From: Marisa cornuarietis
Lineage: Eukaryota; Mollusca; Gastropoda; Architaenioglossa; Ampullariidae
Assembly (NCBI GenBank): GCA_004794655.1
Contig: SMMW01000070.1
Span: forward strand, 813,071 to 877,070
Reading direction: 5' to 3'
DNA length: 64,000 bases
The notes under the pieces are model-generated. The model was not told where the DNA came from. It did no database searches and was given only the letters and a program-made list of their open reading frames with translations. A program made the position numbers and the translations under genes. Positions 59,057-64,000 of the stretch are shown in pieces (positions within the stretch are counted from its first letter, which is position 1; each line of letters opens with the position of its first letter).

Positions 59057-59789
59057 CTATCCAACACAATTACTCTAGTGTGTTTACAAAAAGGGAGCAC
59101 CCTACTATCTAAGCTTCTAATAAGGCAGAAAATACAACCAGAATTGCAATAAGTCTAAGCTACTGGCATGTCAACATCAATCAGGCAAAAAAAATTATCT
59201 TCAAGGAATGCAACTGGGTTACAAAATAACATCAATAGCAGTCTTAACTTGTTCAAAACTAGTCACTCAGATTTCTAGATCTATTAACAATCCTAAAGTA
59301 CCGTACGAGTACATCAAAATAATCCAAGGGCGACAACTTATTCAAACATCCAATGACTTCACATAAATTAATAAGTGAACACGCAAGGCCCAGAATTATT
59401 TTTTTTTATAAAAATAAAACAAGACAGATAACTACAGGATAGAGAACATCCACTCTCACTTTCGGTTTCTGCATACACTTTCACACAGAATAGTGAGCTT
59501 GGAAAATAAAGACGAGAGGCAAAGTAGAAACAGAGGCTAATTCCTTACTACGGGTAGAACTTTACACACCCGTAGACCCGTGAAGCTGGAGACGGGGAAC
59601 TGCACCACGCCCAACATGTAACACTTAAACACTGAGCAAATATAAATAAGTACAGCCGCTTTGCAAAATTCTCAAAGATAAATAATTAACTGCCAACCTT
59701 CTACCACTAAGTCCCAGGGGAATCACAAACACTGAATCGAAGACACACTTTCACCCGACTCTGTACCAAACGAAACAAACCCACGACAG

Positions 59790-59807
59790 ATCACGTCGGG
59801 GTCACCA
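59790..59807 (-). other. Primer-binding site for tRNA-Trp
   Basis: On the minus strand TGGTGACCCCGACGTGAT lies one base inside the 5' LTR. It is complementary to the 3' end of animal tRNA-Trp (...ATCACGTCGGGGTCA-CCA), 18 of 18 from known tRNA sequence. Confidence 0.88.
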
Positions 59808-59808
59808 A

Positions 59809-60847
59809 TGTCAAGAACGCACGGACAGTGTGGACAGGTCACACACAACACACACTGACCTCACAGCCTTCTTCACGTGTCCTTTCACACAACAAAATAC
59901 AAAGACCTGCACATGGGCTCGAACGTTTCTATTAATCGGGTGAACGTAAATCTATACTTTACTAAATAACAACAGAAAACTTCAGCACAAATATTCTACA
60001 CTGAGTTTGCACCGAAACAAATATATCTAAGCAGTTTATATTAAAGTCCTTCAAGTTCTCTCTTCTTCTGTTGTTGGGGGGGGGGGAAAAGGGTCGACAC
60101 GGCAAACAGTTCCCCTCTTTCAGTCTTGCTCTCTGGCGTTGATCATACGGACAGCCTACATTCACCAAATAACTCCGACAGTCTAACGGCAGACAAATGA
60201 TCAAGTCAATAAAAATTCCACAGTAGGTAAATCCACACAGTTCTACGATCTTCTCAAGAGATCACACAGCAGTTGAGAAAATTAGTAAATCGAGGAACCA
60301 CACAGATAATATTTCTCCACACAGTTCTACGATCTTCTCAAGAGATCACACAGCAGTTGAGAAAATTAGTAAATCGAGGAACCACACAGTTAATATTTCT
60401 CCACACAGTTCTACGATCTTCTCAAGAGATCACACAGCAGTTGAGAAAATTAATAAATCGAGGAACCACACAGTTAATATTTCTCCACACAGTTACTCTT
60501 TCTCCATACAGTTAATATTTCTTTACACCGTTAATATGTATCCACACAGTTACTATTTATCCACACAGTTGCTATTTCTTCACACAGTTAATATTAATCC
60601 ACACAGTTACTATTTATCCACACAGTTGCTATTTCTTCACACAGTTAATATTAATCCACACAGTACTATTAATTCCAACCTCTGTACCAAATTCCTCTTT
60701 CTCCCAGACTCTCACGTCTGCTTCTTCTTCCAATTTCCAAACAACGCCCCCTATCAACATTCAAACCAGGGGTCATAATCGCTATTCGTACAAGGGCGAC
60801 AACCTCGTTACTTCGACGTTCAGGGGTGGTAACACATGTTCATAACA
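59809..60847 (-). repeat. 5' LTR (right in window), 1,039 bp
   Basis: Same sequence as the other LTR apart from a longer G/A run and one base change. It would contain the element's promoter; a core promoter was not assigned. Confidence 0.95.
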
Positions 60848-60852
60848 CAGAG

Positions 60853-62148
60853 TATAATGGAGGTTGGGGGTTGTGTCAGCACACTTGTGTTCAAACCCCC
60901 TTCCCCTTTCATGTGAGATGCTGGACAGGCAAAGGCTAGCACAATTTCTTGGGCCTCACCTGCATGCCATGTTAATCTCACCCGGTGTCAACCCTGGCCG
61001 GGGTGGGAATTTAAAGCAAGCTGCAAATAGCCTCGGGCCTGGTTATTTTTTTCTGCAAGAGCACCCGAATGCTGGGAAATCATCGACATGTGGAGCAGCT
61101 GTTGGTACCTTTGTTGAGACACTGGACAAGCATCAGGCTAGGGTCCAGCTAGAACCATGTTTGAAGACAGAGCAACAGGGGACCAGGCTGACCAGTGCTG
61201 CGCGCAAGAACTCGTGAGGGTAATGCCCTGCTGCTGCCTGAGACAGCAGGGATGCACCATGGAGATACAGGACTACCATCTTGGAGCAGTCACTGTGTGG
61301 AAGAATGTCTGAGGGTAACGCTGTGCTACAACTTCAGACAATAGGGACACACCACAGCCGATGAGCATAGCGGACGAAATACACGACCTCCACCTCGGGG
61401 CAGTCGCGTCAACTTGCTGTAGAGCACCAACTGACACCTGAACCAGCAGAGCCCTATTTCTGGGGGAGCCCCCACAAAAGAAAAATGATCTGCTTTTGTT
61501 GTGTGTTGTGACAATCTCCTAAATGAAATGCATGACCAGTGACTTTTTATGGAGCAGTCATCATCCTCATGTGCCACTAGCAACCTAGTCGACTGTAAAT
61601 TTTGAAAAACAATTTTGCTTAAAAAGGCTGACCACAGATTTCAGTAATGTACTTTGTGACTGCTTCAAGATGGCACACTGATTAGGACATTATACTAACA
61701 GTATCCTTATTTTACACAAAGTAGCTCATTTCTTTCTTATAATTAATGATGGTCATTTGAGATTAATGTGTGCTTTTTCTATTGGAATGGATCATCCAAA
61801 TATCAAGCATGAGTGTCATGCTTTAGATATTTTTTCTGTGAATTAAATTGAAAGAATATTCATGCCACATTTAAGTTTTAAAAATAACAGATTCTTTGTA
61901 TTTTTAATATTTCATCAATTTAACTTTTTATAGTTTTGTGTAATTTTTTAATAATTTCTTTTATATCATCAAGTTTAAGGATTTCACTTTGATTAAGGCA
62001 TGCATTTTCTTAGTGAAATCTAAACCAACTCCCATGTAAGGTTCATTGAACAGGACACTGCTTTGTCTTTTAAACCTTAATGCATTTTGATCTCTGAATT
62101 AAGTTAGTTATCAAATTAACTTTAGCCGCTTATGGTCGGGAAATATGT

Positions 62149-62149
<1 letters not shown>
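60853..62149. other. Unclassified DNA downstream of the LTR element
   Basis: No further SMPD4 exon seen. At 60870-61330 a GC-richer stretch with two loosely similar blocks (GGGTAATGCCCTGCTGC... and GGGTAACGCTGTGCTAC..., near 61218 and 61313) looks like a dispersed or tandem repeat of unknown type. The rest is AT-rich. Confidence 0.4.
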
Positions 62150-62216
<67 letters not shown>

Positions 62217-64000
62217 TCCATTTGTAATGCGCAGGTATCCATTCAGAAGAATGCTCATTGCGCAGCAAAAACAAAATAAATAAAAAAATAAGAAGAAAAA
62301 AATAAAGGAAATAAATAGATAAAACACCAGGAAAGTAACAGAAGTAACAGAAGTGTTGCTTGGTTGTTTAAGTTTAAGTCCATCTTAAATAAACAGATGG
62401 GTCTTCAGTCTTTTTCGAAACGTGGTTGGTGAGGTGATGGTGGACAGTGACGACGGCAGGGCATTCCACAGTTTAGGTGCCGCGTTTTTGAAGGCCCTGG
62501 CTCCAGTGTGCTTCTTGTTTGTGTCTTCCACTGCAGGGAGACAGAAGCGGGACTGGGAGCCAGAGCGCAGACCACGTGACGGCTGGTAGGGAGGAACTAC
62601 CTCTTGTAAATAGTCAGGAGCAGTTTTGTACATGCAGGACTGTGCAATCGAAAGCACTTTGTGGTCAATGCGCTTTTTCACTGGGAGCCAGTGAAGGCTC
62701 TGTAGGATAGGGGTGATGTGCTCAGTGGACCACTTTGCACGGGTGACAATCCTTGCGGCTGTGTTTTGAACTCTTTGGAGTCGATCCAGCTGCGCAGCAG
62801 GTGTACCCCACAATGCACTATTACAGTAGTCTAATCTTGATATGATGGTAGTCACAGCAAGTGAGTTGGCAGCAGCTTGAGTCAGCATGGGCCGTAGTCT
62901 ACCTAAAGTCCTCAAAAAGTAGTAGGATTTTGCCACAACAGAACTAACATGGTTGCACATGGAGAGTTCTGCATCAATAAATAGCCCTAGGTCCCGCACA
63001 CAGTCAGCAAAGGCTATGGAGGAGTCACCGACCTGCACGGCACTAATGTCAATCTGCTCCCTTCTGGCCCTGGGGCCGCACAGTAACGCTTCTGTCTTGT
63101 CGTCATTGAGTTTAAGACGATTCCTGGTCATCCAGGCCTTCACAGCAACACAACAAGATTCAAGTCGTTGAAGCGCATTCCTAGCCACTGCTGGGTCGGG
63201 GGGAAAACGGTGCAGAATCTGTGTATCGTCCGCAAAGAACTGACGTCCCATTTGAAAGCGTTCAATTACCCGTCCAAGCTGTGAAGTATATACCGAAAAT
63301 AATAATGGACCCAGAACGGATCCCTGTGGTACGCCACACACCAGACGAACTGCCTCAGAGCTTGCAGAGCCGACAATCACTCTCTGAGATCTATCGGCAA
63401 GATAGGAGTCAATCCACTGCAGCGCAGCGCCCTGGATACCAGCTTCTGATGACAGTCTCTGGAGCAGCAGGCGGTGGTTGATATTGTCAAACGCACTACT
63501 CAGGTCAAGTAATACCAACAGCACTAAGTTGCCAGAGTTGACACTACAAAGAATGTCATTGGTCACACGAAGAAGAGCAGTTTCTGTGCTGAAGCCAGGA
63601 CAATACGCTGACTGAAATTTATCTAGGCAGCCATAAGTTATAAAATGGGTCATAAGTTGCTCTGCGACCACCCTCTCAAGTAACTTGGAAATATATGATA
63701 AATTTGACACTGGACGATAGTTTTTACAGTCAGAGGGATCCAGGTTTGCCTTTTTCAACAAGGGCTTCACTACGGCCTGTTTAAAACACCGTGGAACACA
63801 ACCTGCTCTCAAACTGGCATTAATAATGTCCAAAATGACAGGAAATAGAATGTCTAGAAGTTGAATAATAAATTTAGTTGGTACCGGATCCACAGCACAT
63901 GAAAATTTTGTTGATCTTGCTACAAGTTTCCTCAAGTAGTTCTCATCAACAGACGTGAAAGAAGTCAGCAGTACACCAGCAAATGGCACAGAATAGTCTT
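62150..64000 (-). mobile_element. L2-type LINE, second family, 5' part outside window
   Basis: Minus strand 3' part of a LINE ending in a (CAT)n tail of about 22 units (62150-62217). Distinct from the family at 42905 in sequence and tail. A 60-base copy of its 3' end lies at 47884. Runs off the right edge. Confidence 0.88.
62385..63989 (-). CDS. LINE reverse transcriptase (534 codons visible, 5' incomplete)
   Basis: Uninterrupted frame with NYRPVSNLSYISKLLERVV, FQSAYCPGFSTETALL, LLDLSSAFDNINHRLLL, CGVPQGSVLGPLLF, catalytic FADDTQ, LKLNDDKTEALLCG, SRLDYCNSALWG and LHWLPVKKRIDHKVL. L2/CR1-type. No stop or frameshift in the visible part, so it is a relatively young copy; the true start and endonuclease lie to the right. 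Confidence 0.9.
   Translation of the reverse strand: MPFAGVLLTSFTSVDENYLRKLVARSTKFSCAVDPVPTKFIIQLLDILFPVILDIINASLRAGCVPRCFKQAVVKPLLKKANLDPSDCKNYRPVSNLSYISKLLERVVAEQLMTHFITYGCLDKFQSAYCPGFSTETALLRVTNDILCSVNSGNLVLLVLLDLSSAFDNINHRLLLQRLSSEAGIQGAALQWIDSYLADRSQRVIVGSASSEAVRLVCGVPQGSVLGPLLFSVYTSQLGRVIERFQMGRQFFADDTQILHRFPPDPAVARNALQRLESCCVAVKAWMTRNRLKLNDDKTEALLCGPRARREQIDISAVQVGDSSIAFADCVRDLGLFIDAELSMCNHVSSVVAKSYYFLRTLGRLRPMLTQAAANSLAVTTIISRLDYCNSALWGTPAAQLDRLQRVQNTAARIVTRAKWSTEHITPILQSLHWLPVKKRIDHKVLSIAQSCMYKTAPDYLQEVVPPYQPSRGLRSGSQSRFCLPAVEDTNKKHTGARAFKNAAPKLWNALPSSLSTITSPTTFRKRLKTHLFI

Larger units (their letters stand above)
54786..60847 (-). mobile_element. Young Gmr1-like Ty3/gypsy LTR retrotransposon lacking integrase and RT core
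   Basis: A 6,062-bp element with two LTRs over 99% alike, TG...CA ends, and a 5-bp target duplication CAGAG (54781-54785 and 60848-60852). Order on the minus strand: 5' LTR, tRNA-Trp primer site, gag-protease fused to a coiled coil, RNase H remnant, polypurine tract, 3' LTR. A SCAN-like gag and RNase H placed last before the 3' LTR fit the Gmr1-like group, where integrase precedes reverse transcriptase; then one internal replacement removed both. Non-autonomous as it stands. Inserted 205 bases after SMPD4 exon 15, antisense. Confidence 0.93.

Noticed and set aside
60864..61217. 117-codon plus-strand frame
   Set aside because: Lies in GC-richer repeat-like DNA with no splice context, conserved motif or family match.
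62130..62327. Minus-strand frame with a long poly-His stretch
   Set aside because: Produced by the (GAT)n tail of the LINE; no coding support. The poly-Asn frame at 22816-22998 and poly-Leu/Tyr frames on the other strand are the same kind of artefact.

Overview
This is a eukaryotic, animal window. It has multi-exon genes with GT-AG introns, many microsatellites, L2-type LINEs, tRNA-derived SINEs, a Gmr1-like Ty3/gypsy LTR element, hAT and pogo-like DNA elements and a Penelope-type fragment. The protein architectures and this repeat mix suggest a lophotrochozoan, perhaps a mollusc. That assignment is inference, because no lineage-specific marker gene is present.

Region 1 (about 315-24330, minus strand) is one large gene for a secreted mosaic glycoprotein. 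I traced 32 phase-compatible exons, about 1,650 codons. Domain order is signal peptide, EMI, EGF-like, a Cys-rich TB-like module, three vWD-C8-TIL units, four LDL-receptor class A repeats, then an unrecognised beta-rich region. The order EMI, three vWD-C8-TIL, LDLa is that of the N-terminal half of SCO-spondin. The gene runs off the left edge, so its C-terminus is missing. Introns carry two SINE copies, a pogo-like inverted-repeat element, an L2 tail and long microsatellites.

Region 2 (24380-31240) is intergenic and separates two divergent genes. It holds a 32-bp tandem repeat, a degraded L2 LINE with a nested insertion, and another LINE fragment.

Region 3 (31241-54580, plus strand) is SMPD4 (neutral sphingomyelinase 3). 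Fifteen exons, about 608 codons, align in order with the vertebrate protein; the C-terminal third and membrane anchor are not in the window. One intron is a textbook AT-AC U12-type intron. Introns also hold a Penelope GIY-YIG fragment, a 640-bp inverted-repeat element with a 9-bp target duplication, a nearly intact L2 LINE with one extra base in an A-run, and a decayed hAT element sitting inside a 31-bp minisatellite.

Region 4 (54781-64000) lies downstream of the last SMPD4 exon seen. It contains a young 6.06-kb LTR retrotransposon on the minus strand with nearly identical LTRs, a 5-bp target duplication and a tRNA-Trp primer site. Its gag-protease frame runs into a long coiled coil instead of integrase and reverse transcriptase, and only an RNase H remnant is left at the 3' end. 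A second L2-type LINE follows and runs off the right edge.
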